From: Amycolatopsis echigonensis
GTDB lineage: Bacteria; Actinomycetota; Actinomycetes; Mycobacteriales; Pseudonocardiaceae
Length of the DNA: 32,221 bases
Assembly (NCBI RefSeq): GCF_014174495.1
Contig: NZ_JACJHR010000089.1
Coordinates: forward strand, 1-32,221
Reading direction: 5' to 3'
Shown: in pieces, positions 6,977-15,089 of the stretch
Layout: the number at the start of each line of letters is the position of its first letter
Position numbering within the stretch: position 1 is the stretch's first letter
Position numbers and translations under genes: made by a program
Notes under the pieces: generated by a model
What the model saw: the letters and a program-made list of their open reading frames with translations, nothing else
What the model was told of the DNA's origin: nothing
Database searches by the model: none

Positions 6977-7344
6977 TCTCGACCACCGGCGACGAGGTGA
7001 TCGACCTCGAAGAACAGGGCTGGCAGGCCCTGTCGTCCACCCCAGAGACGGCGCGACGGTTCTACGAGCACATCCTCGACCACACCGCGGTCATGCTCCT
7101 ACCCGGTGGCCTCGTGCTAGACAACCGGACGGCGATCCTGGACTCGCTGTCCGGCCCACCCTGGTCCGCCTACCAGCTGCGCGACCCACAAGTGCTCCAC
7201 CCCACCAACGACACCGCGATCGTGACCTACGAAGCGACCGCCCACCGAGACGACGCACCCACCTACACCGCCCTGACGAGCAGCGTCTACGTGCGCCGCA
7301 CCGACGGCTGGAAGCTGACCTTCCACCAGCAGACACCCCGATAG
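6973..7344 (+). CDS. NTF2/SnoaL-like (DUF4440-type) protein (123 aa)
   Basis: The ATG overlaps the thioredoxin stop (ATGA) and has aggagg six bases upstream, so it is translationally coupled. Sequence features fit the cone-shaped NTF2-like fold: an N-terminal helix (EEQGWQALSSTPETARRFYE), DNRTAILDSLSG, TAIVTYEATAHRDD and the terminal strand SSVYVRRTDGWKLTFHQQTP typical of DUF4440. Such proteins are small-molecule binders or isomerase-like enzymes; the ligand cannot be read from sequence. Last gene of the redox operon, before a hairpin at 7400. Confidence 0.8.
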   Translation: MISTTGDEVIDLEEQGWQALSSTPETARRFYEHILDHTAVMLLPGGLVLDNRTAILDSLSGPPWSAYQLRDPQVLHPTNDTAIVTYEATAHRDDAPTYTALTSSVYVRRTDGWKLTFHQQTPR

Positions 7345-7399
7345 CACCCGCAGGAGGCAGCGCGTGCCGACAGCGTTCCCAGGCAACAGCGGGCACACC

Positions 7400-7437
7400 G
7401 GCCGCTGAGCTGGGTCCTCCGGCTCAGTTCAGCGGCC
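7400..7437. terminator. Hairpin between convergent genes
   Basis: GGCCGCTGA (7400-7408) pairs with TCAGCGGCC (7429-7437), with an alternative inner GAGC/GCTC pairing. It lies between the redox operon (ends 7344) and the end of the leftward DUF2267 gene, so it could stop transcription from both sides. No clear U tract. Confidence 0.45.
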
Positions 7438-7741
7438 CGATGCTGCCCGCATCGACCAACTCCCGCACATCGGCCGGCAATGCCTCGCACACCTTGTCGA
7501 CCACGCCGCCGGTCGTGGCTTCGCGGAACACCTCGAACACCACCCGTGCCCGGTACACCGCCGCCGGCTCGTCGGCGCGGTCCCGCTGGACGACTCGCAT
7601 GACGAACTCGCCACGGTCGAACCGCACGCCGCTGCCCGCGCCGCCCATCGTGACCGTGCGCCGCAGGTGCTCGCTAATCTCCTGTGGCAGCTGCACCGCA
7701 TCCCGCGACACCCAGAACACGCCAACCCGCCACGCCACCAT
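7424..7741 (-). CDS. DUF2267-like protein, possibly N-terminally truncated (105 aa)
   Basis: Residues 42-100 fit a DUF2267 repeat: DRGEFVMRVVQRDRADEP, then ARVVFEVFREATTGGVVDKV and EALPADVRELVDAG. Many family members carry two such units; here only the end of a first unit remains (VQLPQEISEHLR). The gggaggg at the 5' end abuts the ATG at 7741 with no spacing, so GTG 7738 or a later GTG may be the true start, or the gene is a 5'-deleted remnant. DUF2267 genes often accompany stress genes in actinomycetes, fitting the block to the left. Biochemical role unknown. Confidence 0.65.
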   Translation of the reverse strand: MVAWRVGVFWVSRDAVQLPQEISEHLRRTVTMGGAGSGVRFDRGEFVMRVVQRDRADEPAAVYRARVVFEVFREATTGGVVDKVCEALPADVRELVDAGSIGPLN

Positions 7742-7768
7742 CCCTCCCGAAGTGGATCAACACCCACC

Positions 7769-8443
7769 TTCAATAGGGAACTGCGGTGGCGCGGCCAGGG
7801 ACGCAGCGTCGCCTTCACCTACACCGATGGCCGTCTGGTGTCCGATTCGCTCCACCTGTGCGGCTTCGTGTACCTGGTCGGCGACGACGAGGGCGAACTC
7901 AGCGGCGCGATCACCACCGACGAACTGGTCACGCTCCACTGGGACCGCGATCAGGCCGTGGACCTCGATGCGCTGCGTGGGGTGCTCGACCAGCCGCGTG
8001 TCACCGCCTGGTCCGGAACGACGCTCGGCAGGAACGAGTCGCATGACGGGCTCTGGCTCCGCCTGACCGTGACCGACCCTCGCGTGTGCCGGATCAAGGT
8101 TCACGCCGACGTCCCACCCGAGGTGTGCGACCCCGTAAGGGGATGGTGGCGCATGGCGCTGGTCGACGGCGACACGCTGGTCTACCTCACTGCCCGGCGA
8201 CTGGAATCCGGCGACGAGGTGTGCTGGGAACTGGGCGCGATCGGTCATGGCCCGGCCGCCGCCGAGGTAACCGAGTACCTCTGCGAGGAGATCCGATCCT
8301 GGGCGCCCGAACGGAACCGGCACACGCCATCGCTCATCGTCTATCCGGCTGGTACTCCGGACAGCGAACTGGCCGGCTCCGCCATCGACAAGACCCACAG
8401 CAGGTTCGTCCTCACCTACGGCGACCTGACCAGGGTGACCTAA
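7769..8443 (+). pseudogene. C-terminal fragment of an FxLD-system peptide methyltransferase
   Basis: The frame from about 7769 to the TAA at 8443 matches, from memory, the C-terminal half of the protein-L-isoaspartate-methyltransferase-like enzymes annotated 'methyltransferase, FxLD system', which act in lanthipeptide-like RiPP pathways. Recognisable pieces are AFTYTDGRLVSDSLHLCGFV, VDLDALRGVLDQPRVTAWSG, SHDGLWLRLTVTDPRVCRI, CWELGAIGHGPAAAEVTEYL and YPAGTPDSEL. The whole N-terminal SAM-binding (PCMT) domain is missing. Upstream in frame there is only low-quality sequence and no ribosome site. No precursor peptide, dehydratase or cyclase gene is nearby. The coding quality of the remaining 225 codons is high, so the truncation looks recent, or the domain may now act alone. 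Confidence 0.75.
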
Positions 8444-8591
8444 CGCTGGCCTCAGCTGTGACCGGCGCTTCAGTTGGCCCAATTGAGCGCGGCTGTTGGC
8501 CAGTCGGAGCTCAAGCCGGGCTGGGTGCTCCGGGCTGCAACGTCCGCGCGGGAGCCAAACACGTGAACTCCCAGCTGACAGCACCAGCGCG

Positions 8592-8597
8592 TACCCT
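8592..8597 (+). promoter_or_regulatory. Possible -10 element for a leaderless transcript
   Basis: TACCCT lies six bases before the GTG at 8604, the spacing expected when transcription starts at the start codon. There is no ribosome site before this GTG. No good -35 box is visible (CTGACA at 8575 is too close). Confidence 0.4.
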
Positions 8598-8603
8598 GCA
8601 TCC

Positions 8604-11327
8604 GTGGATCAGATCACCGTTGACACGGCCGCCGTCGTTGTTCTCGCGGAGGGCTCATCGACGAGCGAGATATCTAACAGGCGCGGTCACCTCTTCGAGA
8701 TGTTTATCGCAAAGCTTCTTGCGACGCAGGGATACGGCGATCCCCACCCTGAAAATCTAAACTTCACCAGCGAAGGTATCGAGCTGGACGTCCAGGCCCG
8801 TCACACCGTTACCAACGAGCAGCTGATTTGTGAGTGCAAAGCCTACAGCTCCAATGTGCGGGTCCCCTTGTTGACATCCTTTCTAGGGAAGTTCGCTCTA
8901 GCCCGAGCCGATGATGACCGGATTCACGGACTCTTCATTGCGCTCCCTCGTTTGACTCCCGAAGCGAAGGAGAAAGCCGACGCAGCTCAAGCAAAGTTGC
9001 CCGGCTTTCGATACCTCGGCTCTTATGAGATTTGCCAACTACTGCAGGCGGCAAATGTTCTGCCAAGTTGGGACGAAGGGCCAGAGATTCGATCAGACCC
9101 GACCGTCATCGTTACCGAGCATGGCGTCGTCCTGGCCGCCTGTGAACTTGACTCTCAAACTCGCCGAGCGTCCAGGTGGGTGACATGGACGCGGACGCAA
9201 GATGTTCCGGCTCCTGTTGTTCGCCTAATCGAGCGACATCTATCAAAGGGCCTTCCGGTTGTTCGCGCAGGCCATGAAGCGGGAGCGGTGCCGATTCGCG
9301 TCCCATCCTTGCCCAAAATTGTCGAGGTCCAGGGCAGCACGTCTGATTTCGAGTACCAACTTCCAGCGGCACCCGAATTCTTCATCGGCCGGAAAATCCT
9401 CGCGCAGTCGCTACTTGAAAAGCTCAGGGATCGCGACACGGCTGGTTCAATAGTAATTAATGCCAAATCCGGCTGGGGTAAGAGTTCGCTAGTTCTGCAT
9501 CTGCAGAAGGGGATCGAGAAGGCAGGCGGCGTCGGCATCGTTATCGACTCAAGAACGGCGGAGCGATCCGAATTCGTTCCCGCCGCAATGGAACGCATTA
9601 TTCGGAAGGCGGTCGAGAGAAAGGTTCTTGAGTTGCCGCCCCAGGCTGCGTTCAGCAGTCTGCAGAGCATCGTGGAGACTCTCAAGCGTGCCACCTGGAC
9701 ATCTCCCGCCCGGCCAATCTTTCTCGCTTTTGATCAATTTGAGAATGTTTTTCGAGACTCGGATCTTACCCGAGAGTTCCGCGATCTCGCATTTCTGATC
9801 CGCGAAATAAATGCGCCGTTGACGATCAGCTTTTCCTGGAAGACTGACGTGGTTGCATGGACCGAGGGGTACCCATTTGGGCTGCGAAATGATATACGTG
9901 ACGCATCCCTAGTTTCCATCCTTGAACCGTTCGGGCCAAGCGAGGTCGAGGCCCTTCTGCGACGACTTGAGAAGTCGCTCGGCAGTAAGCTCAATCGCGA
10001 TCTGCGACAAAGGCTTCGCGAGTACAATTCACAGGGCCTCCCGTGGCTCTTCAAGAAGTTCGGCGCCCATATACTCGCCGAGGTTGATCGCGGCGTCACG
10101 CAAGACGATCTCGCTAAGCAGGCACTGAACGCCCGCGGCCTGTTCGAAAGTGACCTTGCCCGGTTGAGCCCAAGTGAGCAAGCCGTTCTCCGAACCGTTG
10201 CTCAGGCGGCACCAGTCGCGATATCCGATCTTGACTACGATGTGGCCACTGGCGCCGTTCTGGATAGCCTGCTTCATCAACGTTTGGTAGTGCAGGTCGG
10301 TCATACTATCGACGTCTACTGGGATACCTTCCGTGACTATCTTAATAACGGCAGCGTGGCGATCGAGGACTCATACGTCGTCCGCTACGCCCCTCTCGGG
10401 GCCGGCCGCCTGTTGCGCGTGGTTGTTGCCGAAGGTGGTAGCGTTTCAGTCCCAGATGCAGCTGCGAGGTTGGATACGACAGCAACAGTTGTCTTTAACT
10501 ACTCTCGTGAGCTTCGGCAATTCGGCGTGCTGAGTGCAGAGTCGAACCGCGTCACGCTTGAGCCGGACCTGCTCGATTCCCCCGATAGGGAAGAAGCTAT
10601 TAGGGCGCGCGTTTCTCAGGCACTGCGTAGACATAAGATGTACAAGCTTGCTGCCGATATGCTCACCCGCGAGGACATCGTCTCAATTCCACAGTTTGCA
10701 GCTGTTCTTGCTGCCGAATTCAGGGCCGTGGCGGCGAAAAGTGATAGTTGGGTTACATATGCTCGCTCTTTCTGTCAATGGATGGAATATGCCGGTCTAG
10801 TGCGGCTTCTAGCAAACGGCATGACAAGGATGACGGAAAGCGATAGCGAACCCCTTGGTCGACTCTTGAGCGGAGCAGTACCTGTCCGGGTGCGGAGCCC
10901 TTTCCCTGGCGCAAACCCTGGGCCCGCCCTGCAGCTCCTGCTGCATCTCTCTGATCCAGCCGGGCACACCCGCCCTTCCAAGAACGGATTTGCGACCGCA
11001 GTCCGCGACCTAACCGCACTCGGCTTGGTGGATACCGATGAGGGCGAGCGTATCGTTCTGTCGGGCAACAGCGTGTTTTCGCACGGCGCGGTGGAGCCGG
11101 GACGACTCCGCGAGATCGTAGAACGGCAGCGGGGCATGCGCGAGGCGTTTGCTGCGCTGGAGTCAAATCCCGGCCTTTCTCCACTATCGCTTGGCATTGC
11201 ACACAGGGACGCACTCGGCGCCGAATGGGCAGAATCGACGATGCTTTCGGCTGGAAAGTTTATTCGTGCATGGGCCAGAGCGTGCGGAATCTCTACACAG
11301 CTACGCACGACTGACCGACAAGACTGA
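8604..11327 (+). CDS. PD-(D/E)xK nuclease-STAND NTPase fusion, candidate antiphage protein (907 aa)
   Basis: Residues about 27-145 form a restriction-nuclease-like domain: RGHLFEMFIAKLLATQGYG, Asp62 in IELDVQ and Glu77-x-Lys79 in LICECKAY give the D...ExK core of Mrr-type endonucleases. Residues about 258-480 form a STAND P-loop ATPase: FFIGRKILAQSLLEKL, Walker A NAKSGWGKSS (286-295) and Walker B IFLAFDQFENVF with the DQFE motif (377-380). The C-terminal 400 residues are helical and winged-helix-like (LSPSEQAVLRTVAQAAPVAI; GGSVSVPDAAARLDTTATVV). Nuclease-STAND fusions such as Avs proteins sense phage proteins and then cut DNA; this one is shorter and lacks obvious TPRs. Third codon positions are far richer in A/T than in neighbouring genes, indicating transfer. 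No partner gene overlaps it. The start (GTG 8604) may be leaderless; the longer frame from 8496 is not supported. Confidence 0.85.
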   Translation: MDQITVDTAAVVVLAEGSSTSEISNRRGHLFEMFIAKLLATQGYGDPHPENLNFTSEGIELDVQARHTVTNEQLICECKAYSSNVRVPLLTSFLGKFALARADDDRIHGLFIALPRLTPEAKEKADAAQAKLPGFRYLGSYEICQLLQAANVLPSWDEGPEIRSDPTVIVTEHGVVLAACELDSQTRRASRWVTWTRTQDVPAPVVRLIERHLSKGLPVVRAGHEAGAVPIRVPSLPKIVEVQGSTSDFEYQLPAAPEFFIGRKILAQSLLEKLRDRDTAGSIVINAKSGWGKSSLVLHLQKGIEKAGGVGIVIDSRTAERSEFVPAAMERIIRKAVERKVLELPPQAAFSSLQSIVETLKRATWTSPARPIFLAFDQFENVFRDSDLTREFRDLAFLIREINAPLTISFSWKTDVVAWTEGYPFGLRNDIRDASLVSILEPFGPSEVEALLRRLEKSLGSKLNRDLRQRLREYNSQGLPWLFKKFGAHILAEVDRGVTQDDLAKQALNARGLFESDLARLSPSEQAVLRTVAQAAPVAISDLDYDVATGAVLDSLLHQRLVVQVGHTIDVYWDTFRDYLNNGSVAIEDSYVVRYAPLGAGRLLRVVVAEGGSVSVPDAAARLDTTATVVFNYSRELRQFGVLSAESNRVTLEPDLLDSPDREEAIRARVSQALRRHKMYKLAADMLTREDIVSIPQFAAVLAAEFRAVAAKSDSWVTYARSFCQWMEYAGLVRLLANGMTRMTESDSEPLGRLLSGAVPVRVRSPFPGANPGPALQLLLHLSDPAGHTRPSKNGFATAVRDLTALGLVDTDEGERIVLSGNSVFSHGAVEPGRLREIVERQRGMREAFAALESNPGLSPLSLGIAHRDALGAEWAESTMLSAGKFIRAWARACGISTQLRTTDRQD

Positions 11328-11635
11328 TCGCTTCTTGGCCGAACCCGACCATGAGCATCACGTTAAGTAGCCGCGAAGCGCGCTCACGGCTACGGTCGCC
11401 ACAAGTGATCGAGTCCTGGCCGACAGCTGAGCACCGGACTGGCCAACTGACGCGCTCTCTCACACCAATCGCCGTTAGGTCGAGGCTCGGCCTGCTCGCT
11501 GTTCGGGCTGCGTCGACGTGGTCAACCGGGAAGCGGACAAACCGGCGGTCGCCGCGGACACGGATGTCAGTGAGTTGGGCGGCCGAAGGGCCCTCGCTGT
11601 CGCGCGGTGTCTGCACGTGACGTAGGAGTAGGAGC
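11328..11635. other. 308 bp without a recognisable gene
   Basis: A small hairpin (GTAGCCG 11367-11373 with CGGCTAC 11387-11393) follows the STAND gene and might end its transcript. The remaining sequence has short open frames with no ribosome sites and no protein-like character. The ribosome site of the next gene (taggag) lies at the end. Confidence 0.4.
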
Positions 11636-12280
11636 ATGGTGACCGCGGTTGTGTTCGACGTGGGCGAGACGTTGCTGGACGACTCGCGGGAGTGGGGTGC
11701 GTGGGCCGACTGGATCGGCGTCTCGCGCCATACCTTCTCGACAGTGCTGGGCGCGGTCACCGCCGCTGGCCGGGACAATGCCGAGACGTTCCAGTACTTC
11801 AAGCCGGGCTTCGACCTTGCACGGGAACGACGGCTGCGCGAGGAGGCCGGCCAGGGTGAGCACATCGAGGACAGCGACCTTTACAGCGATGTGCGGCCCG
11901 GCCTGGTCGCGCTGCGAGAACGCGGCTTGTGGGTCGGGGTGGCCGGGAACCAGACCGCTCGCGCAGCCGAGCTGTTGCGTGCACTGGAGCTGCCGGTGGA
12001 CCGGATCGCGACCTCGGGCGAATGGGGTGTCGCCAAGCCGTCGCCCGAGTTCTTCGCCCGCGTGGCGGAGATGGTGCCCGACGAACCGGGCGAGACGGTA
12101 TACGTGGGTGACCACCGGGACAACGACGTAGTTGCCGCGAAGGCAGCTGGGTTCCGCACGGCACTGATCCGGCGGGGCCCGTGGGGCTATCTGTGGGCTG
12201 ACGACCCGTTGGTCCGTCGCGACGCGGATTGGGTGATCGACTCCCTTCACGACCTGCCGGATCTGCTATCCCCGCGCTGA
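11636..12280 (+). CDS. HAD-superfamily hydrolase (214 aa)
   Basis: A cytosolic phosphatase or dehalogenase-type enzyme. Motif I is VVFDVGETLLDD, with nucleophile Asp8 and the usual second acid two residues later replaced by Gly, as in several HAD subfamilies. Motif II is in VGVAGNQT, motif III is the Lys in VAKPSPEFF, and motif IV is VYVGDHRDNDVVAAKAAG. The cap is a helical C1 insertion between residues 15 and 85. The ATG follows taggag. Substrate unknown. It converges on the regulator gene at 12299 with an 18-base gap. Confidence 0.9.
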   Translation: MVTAVVFDVGETLLDDSREWGAWADWIGVSRHTFSTVLGAVTAAGRDNAETFQYFKPGFDLARERRLREEAGQGEHIEDSDLYSDVRPGLVALRERGLWVGVAGNQTARAAELLRALELPVDRIATSGEWGVAKPSPEFFARVAEMVPDEPGETVYVGDHRDNDVVAAKAAGFRTALIRRGPWGYLWADDPLVRRDADWVIDSLHDLPDLLSPR

Positions 12281-12298
12281 GCGGCTGTGGCAGGCGGA

Positions 12299-13567
12299 TC
12301 AGCGAGCACGGGCCCAAGCGGCGAGGTCGAGCAAGCCGGCGCTGGGCGCGCTGTGGGTGCGCAGGAGGGACGAGAGGGACTGGCGGACCTGCGGGTGGGT
12401 GCGGGTGTGCTCGGGCGCGGCCTGGCGGGCCGCCTGAAGGCACAGGTGAGCGTCTTCGTGGCGACCGAGGGTGAGCTGGGCGCGGGCCAGATCGATGAAG
12501 TAGTGGGAACGACGCTCGGCGGGAAGTTCGTCGGGCGGGCGCCAGGACGCCGCGCGTTCGATACCCAATGGATCTCGAAGTTCGACCGCGACCGCGAGTT
12601 CGTGGATGCGCAGCGAGGCCGGGCCGAACGCGGTGCCCACGTAGATGCCCTCGGGCACACTGCCCGCGGCGCGGCGAGCCTCACGCAGGTGGTCGGCGGC
12701 GAGGTCGGCCTTGCCCGCCCGACCAGCCACGACTGCCGCGCGCATGTGCAGGGCACCGAACGCGGCCAAGGAGGAGGTCGTGCCGAGATCGGGCACGTGG
12801 TCAGCGGCGAGTTCGAGAGCGCGGGCGGCGGTATCCAGGTCGCCGGTGGCGAAGAAGGTTTCGGTTCGCACGTATGCAACGGCGGCCAGCAGCAGCGGGT
12901 CCTCGGCGATCTGGGCGGCCGAGCGCATCAGGTCGATCAGCCGGGCTGACAGATCCAGGTAGCCGAACTTGAACGCCACGCCGTCAGCAGCCCGCAACGC
13001 CAAGGTCAGCAGGGCGGCGGCGTGGCGCTGGCCTGCAGCGTCGCCCAGTTGACCGGCACGGGCGAGTTCGGCGATGAGGTCGGGCAGGCGGCGGGCGAGG
13101 TTGCCGTAGCGGGACTGCAGCCGGTCGTCGCTGGCGCGGATGATCTCGCCGTGCAGGTCGTCCGGAGACCTGGTTGGTCCGTCGTCGGGCAGGTCCAGTC
13201 GGTCAAGCGCGCGGCGCAGGCGCGGGATGGCGGCGTGGATGACGTCGGCATCGGGTGCCGGTGCGTCCTCGTGAACGGTCCGCTCGGCAGGGAGCGTCAC
13301 CAGGCTCGACGAAGGTGAGATCAGGACCGTGGTGATGTCGGCAGCAGGTTGCCGAAGGCTACGTCGTAGCAGGTCGTCGAGTACGTCGAGCGAGATCTGC
13401 AGGGCGGTGGCGAGGCCGCGCCGCTGCCAAGGCTGAGGTGACTGGACCCCACGTTCCCAACGTCCGATGGTGGTCCGTTCGACCTTCAGGGTGACGGCGA
13501 GGGACTCCTGGGTATAACCAGCGGCCTCGCGGGCAGCTGCGAGCGGGGTGAGAGGCCGTGCTGCCAT
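12299..13567 (-). CDS. XRE-family regulator with TPR-like C-terminal domain (422 aa)
   Basis: Residues 5-65 form a helix-turn-helix of the Cro/C1 type (LAAAREAAGYTQESLAVTLK, VERTTIGRWERGVQSPQPW). The remaining 350 residues are helical repeats (RLPDLIAELARAGQLGDAAG, GDLDTAARALELAADHVPDL, LGRHEDAHLCLQAARQAAPE) of the tetratricopeptide kind found in many actinomycete regulators that sense peptides or partner proteins. The ATG at 13567 has aggaggg eight bases upstream, better than the GTG at 13603. It is divergent from the pterin-Nudix-phosphatase genes, so it may regulate them and itself. Confidence 0.88.
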   Translation of the reverse strand: MAARPLTPLAAAREAAGYTQESLAVTLKVERTTIGRWERGVQSPQPWQRRGLATALQISLDVLDDLLRRSLRQPAADITTVLISPSSSLVTLPAERTVHEDAPAPDADVIHAAIPRLRRALDRLDLPDDGPTRSPDDLHGEIIRASDDRLQSRYGNLARRLPDLIAELARAGQLGDAAGQRHAAALLTLALRAADGVAFKFGYLDLSARLIDLMRSAAQIAEDPLLLAAVAYVRTETFFATGDLDTAARALELAADHVPDLGTTSSLAAFGALHMRAAVVAGRAGKADLAADHLREARRAAGSVPEGIYVGTAFGPASLRIHELAVAVELRDPLGIERAASWRPPDELPAERRSHYFIDLARAQLTLGRHEDAHLCLQAARQAAPEHTRTHPQVRQSLSSLLRTHSAPSAGLLDLAAWARAR

Positions 13568-14009
13568 CGCGTCGTCCCTCCTGCCAGACCCTCCATAGCG
13601 CACAGTACTCGCCGGTTTTCGCAGCGTAGGGAAGGTGTCGCCTCATCGCTGCCTCATGGCCGCTCCGTTCTCGACCACGGCTGACGATCCGGCTGACCGC
13701 CAAACGCAGTTGCCCGCCCATCTGGGTGAAGCCCCTCGCTCCAGCAGACCACTAGCGCCCTGGTCAGCGCCTGGGCCGCCCCGTTGACGCCTCGTTCTCG
13801 CCGCACGGCCGCTCTGGTGATCGGCAAGGGCGGCGTCGTTGACTGGGATTCGGCCTGCGGTGGGCGACCTCCGACCGCCCATCGCAGGCCATACCGGTCT
13901 CGGCCACTCCTCTCGGTACGGAAAGTGAGCTTGTTGCAGTGGATATGCGCGAGGTGCAACCAGCACGCTCACCCGCGCCGGTTGACCAGTCGAGCCTGGT
14001 GCCCCGCTG
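13568..14009. other. 442-bp divergent intergenic region
   Basis: It separates the XRE regulator (leftward) from the pterin synthase (rightward) and should hold both promoters; no consensus box stands out. A reverse-strand frame (13959-13654) and a forward frame from 13784 are open but lack ribosome sites and show no protein-like sequence, so I do not call genes here. Confidence 0.4.
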
Positions 14010-14567
14010 ATGTCGCACAAGATCACCATCGAGCACTCGTTCGCGTCCGGGCATCGCTTACCGCACCTGGGCGGCAAATGTGTAAGCCTGCACGGCCACT
14101 CCTGGTCGGTCGCGGTGACAGTGAGCGCCGCGGAGCTAAGCCCCGAGGTGACCGTCGTGGAGTTCGGCGCGCTGAAGGTCGGGGTACGGCGCTGGATCGA
14201 CGAGCACCTCGACCACGCCACGATGCTCGGCGTCCGCGATCGGCTGATCGCGCCGCTGGTCGCCGAAGGCAACCGGGTGTTCCGCTTCGGGGCCGAGCAA
14301 CCGGCCGACCATGCCGAAGAATTCGGATACGGGCTGCCGTGGCCCACGGTGGAGGCAGTGGCGGTACTGCTGGGCCGAGTCGCCGAGAGCACGCTGATCG
14401 GACTTGCACGCGCCGACGGTGCGCGGGTCGAGCGGGTCCTGGTCCGCGAGACCCAGTTGAACACTGCCGTCTACGAACCCCGGTTGTGCGATGAGCACCA
14501 CCACGTTGGCCTCTTTGAGGCGTCACCTCGGTTATCGTCCTGTCCGTCGATCGTGAGAGCACCATGA
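14010..14567 (+). CDS. 6-pyruvoyltetrahydropterin synthase / QueD family enzyme (185 aa)
   Basis: Zinc enzyme of the pterin-deazapurine fold. The zinc ligands His15 (SFASGHRL), His28 and His30 (VSLHGHSW) are in place, together with the catalytic Cys24 (GGKC). DEHLDHATML is the conserved helix with the His of the proton relay, and VERVLVRETQLNTAVYE carries the substrate-binding Glu. In bacteria the family makes 6-carboxytetrahydropterin for queuosine or other 7-deazaguanines, but no other queuosine gene is nearby, so the pathway is uncertain. There is no good ribosome site before the only ATG. Its stop overlaps the Nudix start (ATGA). Confidence 0.85.
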   Translation: MSHKITIEHSFASGHRLPHLGGKCVSLHGHSWSVAVTVSAAELSPEVTVVEFGALKVGVRRWIDEHLDHATMLGVRDRLIAPLVAEGNRVFRFGAEQPADHAEEFGYGLPWPTVEAVAVLLGRVAESTLIGLARADGARVERVLVRETQLNTAVYEPRLCDEHHHVGLFEASPRLSSCPSIVRAP

Positions 14568-15016
14568 TGACCTCCACCACCACTCCAGCTCTCGGTCCGC
14601 TTGTCGGGGCATACGGCCTCGTCGGGCACGAGGAGCGTCTCCTGCTCGTCCGAGACCGGGACGCCAGCGCCTTCCGGCTACCCGGCGGTCGAGTACAACC
14701 AGGTGAATCCGTTGAGGACGCCCTGCGGCGCTCCGTGCGGGAACAGACCGACGTCGACCTCGCCTACCTCGACTTCTGTGCCACCGTGGAACTGCGCGAT
14801 CACACCTCACCGAACGGGCCTGCCCTCTACGAACTGGCCCTGCTGTTCGACGTGACTCTCGCTGGCCCCGAAGCCGCCCGGTCCAGCGAACACGAACTGC
14901 GGTGGCTCACCCAAGCGGACCTCCACCAAGTCGAGCTGCGCCCCGCGGTCATCGCGGAACGACTGCGAAGCGACGCGCTGACTGTCGAACACCCGTGGTG
15001 GCCGCACTACTCCTGA
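14564..15016 (+). CDS. Nudix-fold protein with a degraded Nudix box (150 aa)
   Basis: The fold is clear: LVGAYGLVGHEERLLLVRD, then AFRLPGGRVQPGESVEDALR and YELALLFDVTL. The Nudix box should read GX5EX7REUXEEXGU. Here Gly42, Glu48, Arg56 and Glu60 are present, but the metal-binding Glu of RE is Ser57, the last Glu of EE is Gln61, and the Gly is Asp63. Two of the three core metal ligands are therefore gone, so hydrolysis may be weak or lost. It is translationally coupled to the pterin synthase. It may bind rather than cut a nucleotide. Confidence 0.82.
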   Translation: MMTSTTTPALGPLVGAYGLVGHEERLLLVRDRDASAFRLPGGRVQPGESVEDALRRSVREQTDVDLAYLDFCATVELRDHTSPNGPALYELALLFDVTLAGPEAARSSEHELRWLTQADLHQVELRPAVIAERLRSDALTVEHPWWPHYS

Positions 15017-15089
15017 CCCTCACCGTCCACGGCCCGGTCCATTTGGCGCAGCTACGTGAGCCGGGCGCGCCCGAAGAACCGAAGGAACC

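Noticed and set aside
8496..8603. 36-codon N-terminal extension of the STAND gene
   Set aside because: Low-quality Ser/Arg-rich sequence with no ribosome site; GTG 8604 with a -10 box is a better start.
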